Source: Taenia hydatigena
Lineage: Eukaryota > Platyhelminthes > Cestoda > Cyclophyllidea > Taeniidae
DNA: 64,000 bases
Assembly: GCA_036345935.2 (NCBI GenBank)
Contig: JADWOT020001804.1
Coordinates: 1-64,000, forward strand
Direction of reading: 5' to 3'
Position 1 is the first letter of the stretch; every line of letters starts with the position of its first letter. Below are positions 1 through 13,315 of this stretch, in pieces. The position numbers and the translations under genes were made by a program. Below the pieces are notes generated by a model. That model ran no database searches, had not been told where the DNA came from, and saw only the letters and a list, made by a program, of their open reading frames with translations.

Positions 1-753
1 CTTTTGGCTAAACGTGCCTTTTCGGCTCTATTTTGACCTTGAAGGCCCTATAGAACTGCGACCCAACTGTAGCACATCAAACTCTCTCTTTCTAGCTGTG
101 GTATCTGCTATGGATGAATTAATGCGGTGCCACAACATGATCCGCCCAACGAGCAGCTCCAGTCTAATCATAACTTGTAGAATTCTGGCTCCACTTCGAG
201 GGAACGGAAGCCAACACTCACATCAACCTTCCTAGGTGGTAACGCTGACACCCTAACAGGGCGCTGAAACCAACTTAAGCTCTAGCTGCATCCCAATAAC
301 AGCTCTCATAGTGCCTCTCAGCTGAAGGGTTAGCAATCATCAAAATCTCCTTGGTGTATTGGTTTTGCTGATTGATTTTAGGCAGATAGACTTAAAAGGG
401 ATGTGGTGTCCGAGTCGCCGCCCCTCCCTAAGGATGGGTCTGCTGGCCGCCGAAATGTATTTATCTATACCCACTTGCCGACCTTTGAGTTCCCCCTTCT
501 GTTGGAGTGTGGAACAAGCAGACGAAGTTAGGATCCTTACTTCTAACTAATAAGACGTGGATAAGTATAGGTGGAACCTTCGCGGATGCATGGAAGGACT
601 GCTAGTCATCACCGGAAATCGGCGATGTCGATGACCGGATTTATGCGAATTAGTTTGTGGAAATGGCAGTAGTGCTAGATGATGCTCAAAGCTCTTGATT
701 AAAAACAGATTTTGAAATGGAGTGTGCAAATTTGTCCTGCTCTTTTTTTACAG
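1..753. other. Left edge, no gene seen
   Basis: No convincing gene is visible here. Short open frames exist on both strands but lack splice context and recognisable residues. The stretch was searched for the ryanodine-receptor exon that should precede the one starting at 754 (pore loop and last membrane helix); no such frame is present, so the downstream exon appears to be an orphan. Confidence 0.5.
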
Positions 754-923
754 GTCTTATTATCGACGCCTTTGGCGACCTGCGAGACCAGTTAGAGCAA
801 GTGCGGGAAGACTTGGAATCCAAGTGCTTTATCTGTGGCAGCGGGAAGGAGTACGTTGATGCCACAACGCATGGTCTTGATGAACACCTGGAACGCGAAT
901 GCAGCTTTGCCAACTACATGAAG
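754..923 (+). pseudogene. Orphan ryanodine-receptor C-terminal exon
   Basis: The exon follows a good acceptor (pyrimidine run then CAG at 751-753) and ends at ATGAAG|GTTTAT (923/924). Its translation begins GLIIDAFGDLRDQLEQV and continues into CFICG and later HGLDEH and FANYM. This is the cytosolic tail just after the last membrane helix of ryanodine receptors, the intracellular calcium-release channels of muscle endoplasmic reticulum; the CFICG cysteines and two downstream histidines form the tail zinc site. By position, the second zinc-site histidine is replaced by cysteine in the run ERECSFANY. The exon starts in phase 1, as expected after a Gly codon split. No pore exon is found upstream, and no terminal exon is recognised before the repeat block at 1.5 kb. 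An IP3-receptor origin is less likely because the AFGDLRDQ wording is ryanodine-receptor-like. The family call is strong; calling it a fragment rather than part of a gene with very long introns is inference. Confidence 0.8.
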
Positions 924-1311
924 GTTTATTTGACTCTATTAACAGACAAATCGAGGCTAAGCTGATCCTACTGAATGCAATGTCTCCAATACGCAAAGGT
1001 CGAACCGTCTTTTCAGTTTAATCCGTCTAAGCTCCAAGTTATCGTGACTAATAATCAGTTAACCTGCTTTTTGAATGGAGGGACCCTCAGTCAGATTGCC
1101 ACCAAAATCATGGAAGGGGAGGGAAGGGGAAGTGGAGTAGGTCTTGGCAGCGATCGTTATGTTCTCCAATGTACTATTTACCTCGTACTTTTATCATTTG
1201 ATGTGTGTTTGATTCTATGCTAATCAGATGCATTTAGAATTGATGTATTTCATTTTTGAATGTGAAAATGTTAACGGCCTGCGCGATTATCCGTAAACAT
1301 TTTGCTTTTAG

Positions 1312-1360
1312 CACCAACCACTTCGTGATGGCCGACTGTGTGCGCCGGATGTGCGACGAG
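1312..1360 (+). other. Short exon-like frame
   Basis: A 49-nt frame follows a pyrimidine-rich acceptor (TTTTGCTTTTAG) and reads TNHFVMADCVRRMCDE before GTCTCT, a weak donor. The composition looks coding and the phase is clean, but the product is not recognised and it does not match the known ryanodine-receptor tail. It may be a further fragment of the same duplicated locus or chance. Confidence 0.25.
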
Positions 1361-1539
1361 GTCTCTAGGCCATGCCTGTAAACTCTAACGCAATCCCTAC
1401 TGTGATAATGCATTTTTATCTCTCTATCATACCAATGCCGTCTTTAGTGTCGCGAAACAGTGCAGTGGAGATATTATTTGTTAAGTGCATCTCAAGTCAC
1501 TAACTGGGTTAGTAAAAATGAATGCAAAGATGGGGAAAA

Positions 1540-4500
1540 AGAGAGTGCGTATTGAATCCCATTGGCATTCTACGTTGCACTGATTCGGTTGAGCAGGACC
1601 CGAATATATGCTTGCATCACTCTCACTGCAATACTGGTGCTCGGCGTATCATCCGGGCGAAAAATGAGGTGTCTTCGGCGTAAATTAAGCGGAAAACACC
1701 AAGGTACACAAGAGAATAGGCAATCGAGGTTTAGCATCCCGGTTTGCTAAGACATCAAAGAAAAAGTAGCCAATCATATTTGAACTGATTTTGAGGCTCT
1801 TCTTAGCTCTCGAAAGTACGTCCTTTTAAAGACTAAAGGTAGAAACCAACTTGAGTGTATCCATAAGTTGAACGTGCATTTGTAACTGTAGACAAAACGA
1901 AAAGCTTGGAAGCAAAAGATGTGATCAAAGAACGCCAAAGGTCTTGCAATGAGGACAAAAGCAATATCGATCGAAATTTGGGCCAAGGATCCTTTGACTA
2001 CAGGTAATGCATAAATGAGCAGCTTATGCACTGGTTTTCAGGTTCTATGATTTGGCTTTTAAGCTGTCAATTTGTTGCAGATGCTCCGTCTTAGACGTCA
2101 AAGGCAACGACCAAATCCAGACTGTCAGAAAGGGAGATACTTATTTTTAAAAAGGGATAAAAGCGAAGAGCTTGGAAGCGAAGCCTTAAGATTAAGGAGG
2201 GAAAATGTTTCTGCTGCAAAGACGAAAACAATCTCCTCATAAAATGGAATTAATGGAACCTTTTTACAAAAGGTTTCACTTCGATCGTTTCCGGCAAGGC
2301 ACTGCACTTTTAACAGCAATGCAGAGCAACTTTGAAATCCCTTTACACATTCATCACTCGCCGCCACAGTATTTGACGACACTGATTTACTTTAGAACAA
2401 TACCACACCATGAAGTGTGGTGGCTCATCAGGCTAACTCCATCTCTCTCTAGCGAAAATCATATCATTTAGAAGGTATAAAATCCGCCTAAGCATCGCGT
2501 GAGGGATGCGTCAGCACTTAGTGATCGAGGGACGATTGAAGCCACTCAGATCATGGAGTAACGCGTGCTGTCCTCACAATAACAAAAGTTTGTGGCCCGC
2601 TATAGATACTCTGTAAGCATCTGGGGACAGCTGCGTTGTGCATTGAAGGAGTTCACATTAGGGGCTGTCTATAGATCAAGGGGAAGGCCATAATATCCAC
2701 GAGGAGTAAAAATGAGAGGTCCAGCATCTCAACAATTACTCCACGCGTAAGTCCAGTGGAAAGAGCTGAATCCGAAGGAAGGAAAGGAGCATAGCAAATT
2801 CAAATTAGAAAATAAATGGGCAATGAGATTTGCATAGAAAATTCGCCGTTTCGTGTGCGATTGCGGTGATGTGCCACTTATTTATCTTGCCGTCATCGCA
2901 TAGCGGAACCTCTATAGCACCGCTTCCCTCTGTAGCCAAAGGAAATACTTGTATTTGCTAAAAAAATGCCCTTTTTAAAAGGAGGAATAGTCCAGTGGCT
3001 CGGAGTACATTTAATCAAACCGTGTTTGTCTCATAGCAAATGGCAGCATCTGCCCTATTAAAAATTCCATCTTTTAGTTTCGTCGGTTCTATCTCTCCGC
3101 CGGCGGAATGACAGCCGAATCGTGCCAGTAGACCCTCTCATCCTCAGCTGCTCTGCATACCCCTTGGCTGCTACACTTACCTCAACGTTTCGATGAAGCA
3201 CGAACGGCTTTGGCTTTAATGTATCTGTCATTACGAGAAAGTCACTTGAAGGCAGACAGTCGGGTGTAAGCCAGGTTTCGCACTTACGGGACCGGTATTA
3301 TGTTACAGATTTATCACCCGAGGTGAACAACTGAATGTCTGTGTCTTCTGTGTTCCAACGGCTTACTTTGAACGATCTACCACAAGGCAAGCCCTTGCAG
3401 TTTTTTACATAGGCACATGCAATTCGGCCTCCGATAGCACTGGTAAAGTGATTGCCACCCCATTGTTGCATCTATTTAACTCCAACAGCTCTCACCAAAA
3501 AAATGTACAAATCAGAGGCTTCTAAAGACCAAATATTCGGTCACACCAAGCCAATCACTAAGTGCGTCTTGTTAATAGCAGATTCATCTCTCGCCTAGCA
3601 AGTTGACAAAGCTTTTACCATTTCAACATAACCCGAGTTGTGTTTTCATAAAAAAAAGAAGCTATAAAGGTCCAATGCATCGAATAGGCACATTTTAGGT
3701 GGTATAAGCTAGAAAGACACACTCTTGATTGCCAATTCACCTCTAAATCTTAGCAAACTCTAATGCGCCTCCATTTGGTTCCCATCGGAGTCATTTGAGC
3801 TATCCTAAATACGATTGTCTAGAGCTTAGTCCAGACAACTAACTGCTTGCAGTTGAGGAAGAGGACAAGGATGCGGCAGTGAGTGTGAGATCGTGCCATC
3901 TCTCACAGCAATGTGACATGCCTCTGAGTGCTTGACTAGCCACACCTATTTTCGAAGAGCCGGTGCTCTCGCGAACACCTTCGAAATGTTGCAGGAAGAT
4001 CCATCGAGCCATCAAATGACCCTTGAAAGGAAAACATGGCAGTGTGGCATCAATTGTCCACCTCAATTTAGAAGCTTCGAGGTCAACTGACTTGACAGAG
4101 ACAAAAGTGAGTGCGGTTGGTTACTTACTGACATGCACTACAAACAACGTTTGGTTAGAAAGCAACAAAATATTGTTACTGGGAGGACGCCTAATTCGAT
4201 TCTGTTACGAAGGCTTGATCCTCATAAGGTAAGCACATCGAGAGGTCGACTATGCTATCTAATGCCAGCTATAGAATGGATACCACAGCTGCCTCAACGG
4301 CTTAGTAAAGTGGCGGTGTGGACTGTGCTGCCAAGCCCTCTCATTCCAAAGCCTGGAGGTGCACAATGCCACATAGGTCAATGGGAAGGGCTAGCCAAAA
4401 TATGGGAGGATACTCACAAGCAGCCGCATATGATGTCGGTCTAAGAGGGTTGACAAGCAGGGTGTGAATAGCCAAATGAGTGTTAAGTGTTGCCTTTTTG

Positions 4501-6420
4501 CCGCGGCGCAATCTTCAACAACACTCTGACCTATACCAATGTGTTGATTCATCTGCGCATAACTTTAGGATTCTGAGCTTTTCTCTTTTACCGCTAACAA
4601 AGTAGACTACGAAACTGTTTTAACGAAAAATCATGTTTTAAAATGACCTCTCTCTCACTCGTTATTAGCTGCCCGCCCGTAAGCATCCAGCTGCTGCTTT
4701 CTAACCATGGTGAAGAGAACACATGATCTGTTGAGCTCATTTCAGGCATAAAGATAGGCTGTGCAAGTGTGAGTGACCTGACACCCTCATCTCATTGGTC
4801 GATGAGGCTTGTATAGTCGGACGCATGAGAGCTTGCAACTGCTTGACTGACGAAATTGAAGGCGAATGCTTCAAAACTAAAATGCTTCATGTTCAGCACT
4901 CAGCGACATCCAGAAGCACATGATTCTTGGAAAGTGGCATTCACAGTGTAGACTAACTACATTTGTGTGGTGCCTCTTCTGCAGGTTGCAGCGTGAACGA
5001 TCTCGATATTAAAACCATCGAATTAAGCAGAGGTGGTCACTTGGCCCTCTTCGGGCTAAATATGAGATCAAGTATTATGATAAACACAGCTACTTCAATG
5101 CCGTTCATCAGCATCTCATGGTGACAGGGCCATTGGCATTGCATTTGCTTCGGCACGTCAGTGATCTCAGCCCGTGTGTTGATTAAATATTAATTTACTG
5201 TGTTGACTCAGCGTCCTTGGATTACTTTAAAATGCGTATAGTGCAGAAGGCATTTTGAGTGGCAGTGGCAACAACAAAGTTGTCTACTCTGTGTCAAGTG
5301 AGATTGATATAATTAAAGCCGGTAAGTAGACATCGATGCAATAAAGTTGATTTGGTGGTGGCTTTTGATGCTTTGCAGTGGTCTGCGACTCCCTGCAATT
5401 TGGTCACCACAAAGATGCTAACGAGTGACTTTTGGCTTTGCTTAGTCTTAAGGGAAGGGATGCCGCTACGATAGAGCAGGAGCACCTACCTAACTCTCCC
5501 CATTATAACATCATTCGAAGCTATTTGCTGGTCTGACAAAGACTGGGTGTTAGTTTGAATGACATCCTCCTTTCCAACTTTTCTACCATGCATACCACCC
5601 AAACAACTGTCCTCTGAGTTATTTTTGCAGTAAGATACAGTGTGTGCCACACTGTCTTACGATTGCTAAATCAATCTCTCTTTAAGTGCATTACAATCCA
5701 AGACTTTGCAAGTGCGCACATAAGACTCTTTGACCATGCTATTTACTGAAGCAGAGTGTGGCACGATACACAAGGGAGGAAGAGCTTCGTGATGGAAACA
5801 CGTGCACGTGCAGCGTCTGTCAGATGTCACAGATGGCCACGAAGCTCACTTACATCCGTCAAGCGCCTCCCATTCTCATTGTCTAATAGAACAGGATAGT
5901 GGACTTGCCGTCACTTCTCTCTTCGAGTCCACATCCTTTCAACCACGCTCCACTTAGTGTAGCTTAGTAGCAAACGCAATCTCTGTCATAATAACTGGCA
6001 TTTAAAATACGCCAAGCATTAACTGCGCCAAAAAAAGTTACTAAGGCTCTGATGAACAGGTAAAATTTAATGCAATTTTCATATCATTTGGCAGAAAGAC
6101 AGGTTCAGAATGTACTATCAGCTGTAACAGATGTTTACATTCCCTAAACTTTTGTACAGAGCAAAGTGAACTGGACACACTTACCATCGGTTGCATTTGA
6201 TGCTTTTTTCGCTGTAAATGCATGCGTAATGTGGACTACTACTGACTATGCTTCAGTAACCCAGTTGCTACGACAAAAATAATTGGAAGGAGAAAAGGAA
6301 AACTGATATTCGCGGCTTGCAAATAATTGAAATTTAGGGGTGGACTTACAGGCCTCCTAACAAGACCTTATCAGTGAGGTGCAAAAGCCTTGTTGTAGTA
6401 TACATTTGCCTCAATTTAAG
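1540..6420 (+). repeat. Diverged ~5-kb repeat R1, copy 1
   Basis: This block is collinear with 8,390-12,700 in the same orientation. Matched landmarks include 1,640-1,680 with 8,465-8,510, 2,490-2,650 with 9,100-9,270, 3,165-3,240 with 10,115-10,190, 3,690-3,840 with 10,600-10,740, 5,755-5,825 with 12,065-12,135 and 6,235-6,275 with 12,625-12,665. Matches are interrupted by many substitutions and indels, so the duplication is old. No open frame is preserved between the copies, which argues against coding function. No terminal repeats or transposase are seen. Pieces recur near 22.3 kb and, inverted, at 44.2-44.7 kb. Confidence 0.8.
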
Positions 6421-7214
6421 GCTCATCCCCCTTCAAACTATGGTGACTTCGTTGTCAGGAGAATCGCCTAGCTCACACATGGATCCGTTATCCACTAGAA
6501 GGTTCTAGAGCACTAAGCGAATAAGTATCTTTTCTAAACATCCATCTGCATTTACTTTGTGCAATAATATACATATTTTGCACGTGATTACTTTGATTGT
6601 AAGGACGGAGTGAGAGCAGGCTGATTCCATAACGCTGATTATGCGGCAGCTTATTCGACACCACGATGGATGCGACTTGAATAACAAGACTGCAGCGCGC
6701 ATGCTGGATGGAAAGGCTTGATAGTGCTTCGAGCGATGTGGCATAAACACGTGAAGTTCAGTGTTAGCATTCTCTCCAGAAATAATTTATTAGTAACTCG
6801 TTTTGGAATTGTAGAGCACATTAAAAATGGCCTTTGGATGAAAGATAAGCGCCCCATAGGTGATGTTACTATTTATTCCATTCGGAAGATTATACAGTTG
6901 TTTATGGGGTAAATACAGCTAGGCGATTTGGTTTTAACTCATTTTTATATGCTTTACAGCTCGCGTTAAATCTTTGAGGGTTTCAGGCCGGGTGTAGGGC
7001 ACTATTTGACATCACCCGTCGATTTTGATTTCGATGACTAGATTGTAGCCAATCAAAGGTCTAATGGTTAGCACTCATACGGTTATGGCAGCAAATTTAA
7101 AATATTTATCCACGGAAGACAAATACGACGATGCACGGGGAAAGACTGGTAGGAGTTGAGCTTCCCATTAAAGACATGGGAATTCACTCAGCACAATGTA
7201 CTGCCTCGCTTCCA
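6421..7214. other. Intergenic, nothing recognised
   Basis: Only short overlapping open frames on both strands are present, with no splice context or family motif. A small stretch near 6,330-6,375 weakly resembles 16,980-17,030. Confidence 0.4.
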
Positions 7215-7400
7215 CTGCTTTGGAGGTGGGCGTCCACACGGCGATGTATAACATGCATTAGCGATTGCGAAGCGGTCAGAGGCAATGCCTAGCAGAGTTA
7301 GATCCATGTTTCCTGTCACATTCAAGGCCCACAGGTCAGTTCACAGCCCGGGATCCCTTTTTGTAGGAACGAAATGGCTCGATCGATACCTTACAATTAA
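7215..7400 (+). repeat. Repeat R4 tail fragment
   Basis: This segment matches the 3'-flanking sequence of the homeobox-bearing repeats at 19,610-19,800, 22,040-22,130 and 52,950-53,130. Shared features are a purine-rich run ending in GTCCACA, a GCGATGGCAACGC-like run, and a later CAGTTCAC before a run of C and T. It carries no homeobox sequence of its own. Confidence 0.65.
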
Positions 7401-8389
7401 CACCCTAAATGTGTTAGACCACCTTTATCGAATATGTTTTAGAATCGCATCCTCAACACGTAGCACAATGATACTTCGATTGGCCTCACTCCTATCCAAA
7501 ACATTTATAAATTAATGCCAACCAAACTGGATTCTTCTAATCAAGGTTGCAGGGGAAAGAAAGAGACTTTCCTTCATCTCATAATGTCTCTCCATCCTAA
7601 GGGTAGACCAAACCACTACACAGGGCATGGAACACGTTTCTTATGCCCTCAACACCCACTCCCTCCCTCAACTGATCCATCACTCAGCTGCAGTAGCTTG
7701 AGCATGAAACGCTCCTCGTTTGAGTCGATGGCACCGTTAAAACCGAAAGCTATAACATTTCATCACTAGTCACCTACGCGTTAAGCGCTTTTAGGGCATA
7801 GGATCTGAGACTACATTTAGTTATAACTAAAGTACAAAAGTGGCCTTAATCAACCGCCATCTGTAGGTTTATTAAGGCCACGTTGAATGGACATTCGATG
7901 GCCTACTCTAACGGATCCCCTTCCCTTCTGCTTAAGCGGTTTTCGTCTAAGGCCAGAGGTCTAGCGAGAAAAGAAGGGCACATGGATAGCCGGTCTACTC
8001 CCTTCCCTTCCCTTCATCTTTGTTAATAAGCTGGATGCAACTCAACCCCCAGTAAAATGAATAAAAGTGGAGCAGCGTCGTACCAATTTGACATCATTTT
8101 GGATCGCACGTGGATGTAATGACTAATGCGGTTAATTTGTAAATGCTTTTCCCTGCAGCCTTAGCCACTTCGTAATGACGAGGATTCCAAACCATGTCAG
8201 TAACATTTAATCGTGTTTCTACACCGATGATACATTTCCTAGCCATGAATCCTGCCATTTTTGTCGTCAATGTTGCAAATCAGTGGGGTGGCGATGATAT
8301 CTGCCAAATTTATTGCAAGCCACAAATTGCAACAGCAAAAATGTAAGTGTGAGTGATGGAGGGAAAGAAAACGCATCTTGAATTTTAGT
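7401..8389. other. Intergenic, nothing recognised
   Basis: Open frames of 76 and 84 codons occur at 7,285-7,769 on the plus strand, but they lack recognisable motifs, and the first overlaps repeat R4 material. No RNA gene or regulatory motif was recognised. Confidence 0.4.
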
Positions 8390-11300
8390 CGCACTTAACG
8401 TCACACACATTGAGTGGGGCAGGAACAGAATACAAGCTTGCATCACCTTCACTACAACACGGGTGATTGACGTATCATTCGGGCGACAAATGGGGTGTCT
8501 TCGGCTCAAACCAACGGAAGAAACATTGAGATATGCGAAAGGAAAGGTGACTAAGAGAGTGGGCAGCCTAGGTTGCTCAGACAACTAAGGAAAAGTCTCC
8601 AATTATATTTGCCTGTTGAAGCCTACTATGGAAATAAGTAGCATGTGCACTGATGTCAAGGTTTCATAAATTACCCTTCAAGCTCTTTATTTCTTGTCCG
8701 TACATAGAATCAATTGGTAAAAGTCAAAAACTAAATTAAGTTTGTCAAAGAGCCAAACATGTACTTGCAGCTAGAGACTAAACAAAAAGCTTATAAGCGA
8801 AAGTTGTAAAAGAGGAAGAATAATGTTCTAACTGCAATGCTAAAATTAATGTCTCCAAAACTGGGACCACAGGAACCCTTCCACATAACGCAACACTTCA
8901 ATCATTTCCTCGCGTTAATTAGCAATGCGGATTACATTTGAACCTCCCTCTACACTTTGGTCTCTCATCGTCTCGGTATTTAACGACACTGATCTACCTT
9001 AAGATGGTAATCACAACATGAAATCTGATGACTCATCAGGACTAACTCTTACCTTCTCTACCTAACATCATATCATTTTGAAGGTGTGATATCTGTGTAA
9101 ACATTGCATGAGAGATACGTCAGCACTTGGCTGTCGGGGGCCGATTGAAGCTACTCAGGTCATGCGTTAACGCACGCTGTCCCCACAATATCGAATGTTT
9201 TGTGGCCCGCTTTAGACACTGTGTGGGTGTTTGGGGACAGCTGCGGTTTGCATTGGGTGATTTTACATCAGAAATAGTCAAGAGATCAAAGGAAAGGTCA
9301 TGGTGTCCATGAGGAGTAAAAAAGGGCTTCATCGTCTCAACAATTGCTCTATACATTAGTCCAGTGGATATAGAAAGTAGTTGTAGCTCACCTAACCCAT
9401 CGTTAAGCAGAGTTTGCAAGCCACATTATTGTTCGCTCACTTTTTGACAAAGGAGATTTGGGTCCGAGCAGGGATAGTGACGTTGCAAAGTAAAATTGAT
9501 ATTTAAATTAGCAGTTGGATTCGCATGATCAATTTGCCATGTTTTTGTTCGATTGTGGCCGCCTACTAATTGGTGGACCTCCGCTTCCCCTTGCATCTGC
9601 TATTCAGTCGAGTGTTTTTTAGGCAATTTACCAAGCAGATGCCTCCTTTTTGCAGCACACATCAACTACATTAATTGGACAATCTCGCAATGATTGCGAT
9701 GAATTGCCTTTCGCTTATCTCCTCAATATGGCGTAACGAGGTCTCCCAAGTAATGCCGTCCCTTTGTAGCATGTAGTGATTACTTATTTTAGAGGACTGC
9801 CGCTTTGTTTGGATAAGAAGGGTTTGAGTAGCCTTGTGTAGATTTGAAAACCTTGGTTGTTCTTACAACAAACGGCATTTGAGTCAAAAAGGAAAGGTCA
9901 GGAGCGGTAGCTGCGTTTTTCACTTAAATTGAGGCCCTAGCCACATTAAGGCTCTTCCTTATTTTTAGTAAGTTCTACTGACCACTTTTTTAATTTTTGT
10001 CTGCGCAACCACCCTCAAAGGTCTGGGTCGCTCCGGTGGACCATCCCACCCTTAGCTGCTCTGCACATCGGCAACACTTCCCTTGAAATTCGTCTTAAGG
10101 AAAGCCGCTGGGTGCTACATTTACCTCAACATTTCGCCAACGCACGAACAGCTTTGGCTTTAAGGTACTTTTCATCAGGAAAAGTCACTTTAAGCCAGAG
10201 AGTCTGGTATCATGTAACAGTTTTATCACCAACGAAAGCAAAAAAAATTGCATTTTTCCTTATTACGACAGCCCTAGTCAAACAATCAATCACGTGGCGA
10301 ACCCCTGCAGTTGTTTGCATGAGCACTTGTGGTCTGGATTCTGATAACACTGATAAGGTGGTTCCCTTCCCATTGTTGCATCTATTAGACTCAAACGGCT
10401 GTCATCAAAAAAGGATGAGTCAGAAGAGTCAGACAACCAAACATTCGGTCACACCGGACCGACAACTAAGTGCATCTGATCAGAGCAGTTTCATCTGCCG
10501 CGCAGCAAGTTGACACAAAAACACCATTTTTAAATGGCCAAAGATGTTTTTGCTTAAAAATGAGTGGTAAAAGTCCATTGTATTGAATGGGCGCTTCTGA
10601 GGAGGCGTAAGCTAGAAAGTCGCACATTTGGTGAGCAACTTACATCTAGGCATCAGTGCAACTAGTCCGCCTTCCAGTCATTCAACATATCCTGACTACG
10701 ATTGTCTAGAGTCTCAAGGCCAGACAAGCGTCTACTTGCGGCAAATGAAGAAGACGAGGATGAGACAGTGAGTGTATGAGGTCGTGCGATGTCTTACAAC
10801 AATGTGATATGGTTTCACGTGCTTTACTGCCCACGCCTGTTTTCGAAGATGGGGCACTCTCTTGTACACCATCAGAATGTTGCAGGAAGATCTAATGACT
10901 CTCCCCCTTATTTTCCTCCTTGATTGCAGAAACTCAGAGGTTAACTGACTTGATTGAGGTAAAAGTGAATGCGAGAGGTTGTTTGCTGAAAGGTAATACA
11001 AACAACATTTTGTTGGAGAGCGACAAGCTTTTGCCACTTTGAGGACGACTGAGTTGGGCCTGTTACAGACGCTTGAGGCTCATAGGGTAAGTACGTCGAC
11101 AACTCAACGATACGTTCTACTAGATGTGGGATAGATACCTTAGATGACTCACCGACTTAGTGGAATGGCGATGTGAGCTATTTAACTCCCTCCCCTTTTA
11201 ACAGCTGGATGGACGTTAAGGGTCAAAGTGTTATGAAGAGGCACACTGTCAGCTAAGTTGATGAAATGAGCTATTCGGAAGACTGGGATGATACTCACAA

Positions 11301-12700
11301 AGAATGTCCTTTGAAATTGGTCACGAGAGGGCAAACAGGCAGCATCTGAGTGGCCAAATGGCTATCGATGGATGTCTATAGGCTGAAATTCCGCTCTGAT
11401 AGAAAGCTGGCCTTATGCGTGTATGGGGATCCATCTGCTCACTACATAATTTAGTTAATTCTAAGATTTTTACTGCACACAAAGCAGACCACAGACAGAT
11501 TTCAGTAGAACCAAACGAAGGTACCACTTACCATTGGTCTTAGAAGCTTTTCCGTAATAGTACGTCGCCATTTTAATAACATGGTGAGGAGTAAGAGTGA
11601 TCTGTCATACGGGTGTAGTTTGGTGGAAGGCAGTAAGTAGATAGCAGCATGAATGAGTTGATTTGGTGGCGGCTAGGATTCATTGCAGTCATTTAAGAAT
11701 CACTACAATTCCATCGCCACGAGGATGCTCACGAGTATCTACTGGCAGTGAGGGAGCATTTTAGCTGACTCGCTTAAACATAGCACATTTCGAGAGCTAT
11801 TCTTCGGTCAGACAATGACGAAGAGTAGGTTCGACATCATACAATTTTCGTACTTCTCCATTATGCATAGCACCCAAACGGCATTGCCCTCTGTTTTGCC
11901 CTTGCAGTACAACTCAATGAATGCAGCACAGCGTCCAAGTCATATGATCACTGGCTCGATCTATCCTACAGTGCACAGCAAGGCTAGACTTCACAAGTAT
12001 GAGCTTGATACAACTAATAAGATAATGTAGAAGCACACAAAACCCTTCCAACCATACCTTTTACCAGAGAAAGGCGTAGCACGATAAGTAGGAGAGGAAG
12101 AGCTCTGTGATGGAATCGCATACACGTGCAGCATCTGCGTCCATTGAGTGCCCTTATTCTCATTATTCAATCAAAGAGGTTAATGGATGCACCACTACCC
12201 CTGCCCTGTAACTAAAACCATTTCCTCTACGCTGCACCTGGTGCAGCACAACGACAAATGCCTTCTTTGCTCAAATAACTGCCTCTTTTAATGTACTACG
12301 ATACTTGCATTGCTCCACGGTACGCAAAGAACGTTCGATAACAGAAGGGAAGGAAGATATAATGTGTTTGCCGACAAAATGTAGTACTTAAGGTTGTGAG
12401 GGCAATTTAAAAGTGACAGACTCTGACTAGGTCATCAAGGTTTCTTTGGACAAGCAAATATTCATCACAATTTATATGCCATTTGCCATAGAAAACAGGT
12501 CTAGAATGTACTAACAGCCTCAACAACTCTCCTCATTCCTTACACCTTTACAATAAACAGTAAAACGAGCACACCTAACGTCTGTCACATTTCATCCACA
12601 GTTGGTCTGGATGCCTTCGGTGCACATCTACTGACCATGCTTCAGTAACCGACTTGCAACGATGGGTAGTCAAGTAGAATGAAGGTAACACTTTAAATCA
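8390..12700 (+). repeat. Diverged ~5-kb repeat R1, copy 2
   Basis: This is the second direct copy of the unit at 1,540-6,420. A 133-codon open frame at 10,112-10,513 is a by-product: the matching part of copy 1 (3,160-3,600) is full of stops in the equivalent frame and the differences show no codon pattern. The same holds for the 105-codon minus-strand frame at 8,267-8,584. Confidence 0.8.
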
Positions 12701-12719
12701 TCACCTTGGTCTGCTTGCA

Positions 12720-12960
12720 TCAGCAGCCCACCAATTGCTAATGGCTTACCAGTGGTCAAAATTTTCCCATTTCATAAATAATCCTCTGAATCATGTCTTT
12801 GCCAGGGCAGATTCCTCTGCAAGAGAGAAGTAAGCGTTTGGGCATGCAGATGCATCCCTCTGGTCTTTGTACGCTAATGTCAACGATCCCACCCACCAAT
12901 AGACGGCAACGTTTAGCAATGGTGGAAAGGGCGGTCTACGAGAACGCGTGATATAGTCAT
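12720..12960 (+). repeat. Repeat R4 distal tail fragment
   Basis: The segment matches 53,160-53,350: both read through a stretch resembling ATCATGTCTTTGCC, then CGCATCCC-like sequence, then the shared run AACGATCCCACCCACCAATAG. At 53 kb it directly follows the homeobox-bearing unit; here it directly follows repeat R1. Confidence 0.65.
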
Positions 12961-13017
12961 GTCAACATGTCCATAAGTGTTGGGCTACGTTTTCCTCGAT
13001 CGCAGTAAGCAACAGTT

Positions 13018-13254
13018 TTGCACACCCCTACGCCCAAATTAGAACCTTTGAATGGTGTCATTCTTGGTGATTCGCCACAGTCTGCAAACAGGACCACCAT
13101 AGATTTACTAGCTCACTTGAAGAAGGCAGAATACTGCCGCATTGATTGTGCTCCAAAAGCAAGCAACTCAAAATCAATTACCACCAATTCCGTCTCACTT
13201 CAATTTCTGAGTTCTCCACACCGCTTGAACCCAAGCTACCATCAGACGACATGA
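13018..13254 (+). CDS. Coding-like frame, unknown product
   Basis: An open frame after a pyrimidine-containing stretch ending in AG near 13,047 includes KLEPLNGVILGDSPQSAN and LLAHLKKAEYCRID. Amino-acid usage looks coding, but no family is recognised and no ATG begins it, so it would have to be an internal exon. A stronger frame of the same orientation follows at 13,316. A chance open frame remains possible. Confidence 0.3.
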   Translation: MHTPTPKLEPLNGVILGDSPQSANRTTIDLLAHLKKAEYCRIDCAPKASNSKSITTNSVSLQFLSSPHRLNPSYHQTT

Positions 13255-13315
13255 GGTGATGAAAATCATCATTTGAAATGATGTGAATAAGAGCGGGTGA
13301 AAAGAATTAACGCAG

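Noticed and set aside
8267..8584. 105-codon minus-strand frame
   Set aside because: Lies in and beside repeat R1; copy 1 does not preserve it.
10112..10513. 133-codon plus-strand open frame
   Set aside because: Lies in repeat R1; the equivalent part of copy 1 is not open and no motif is visible.
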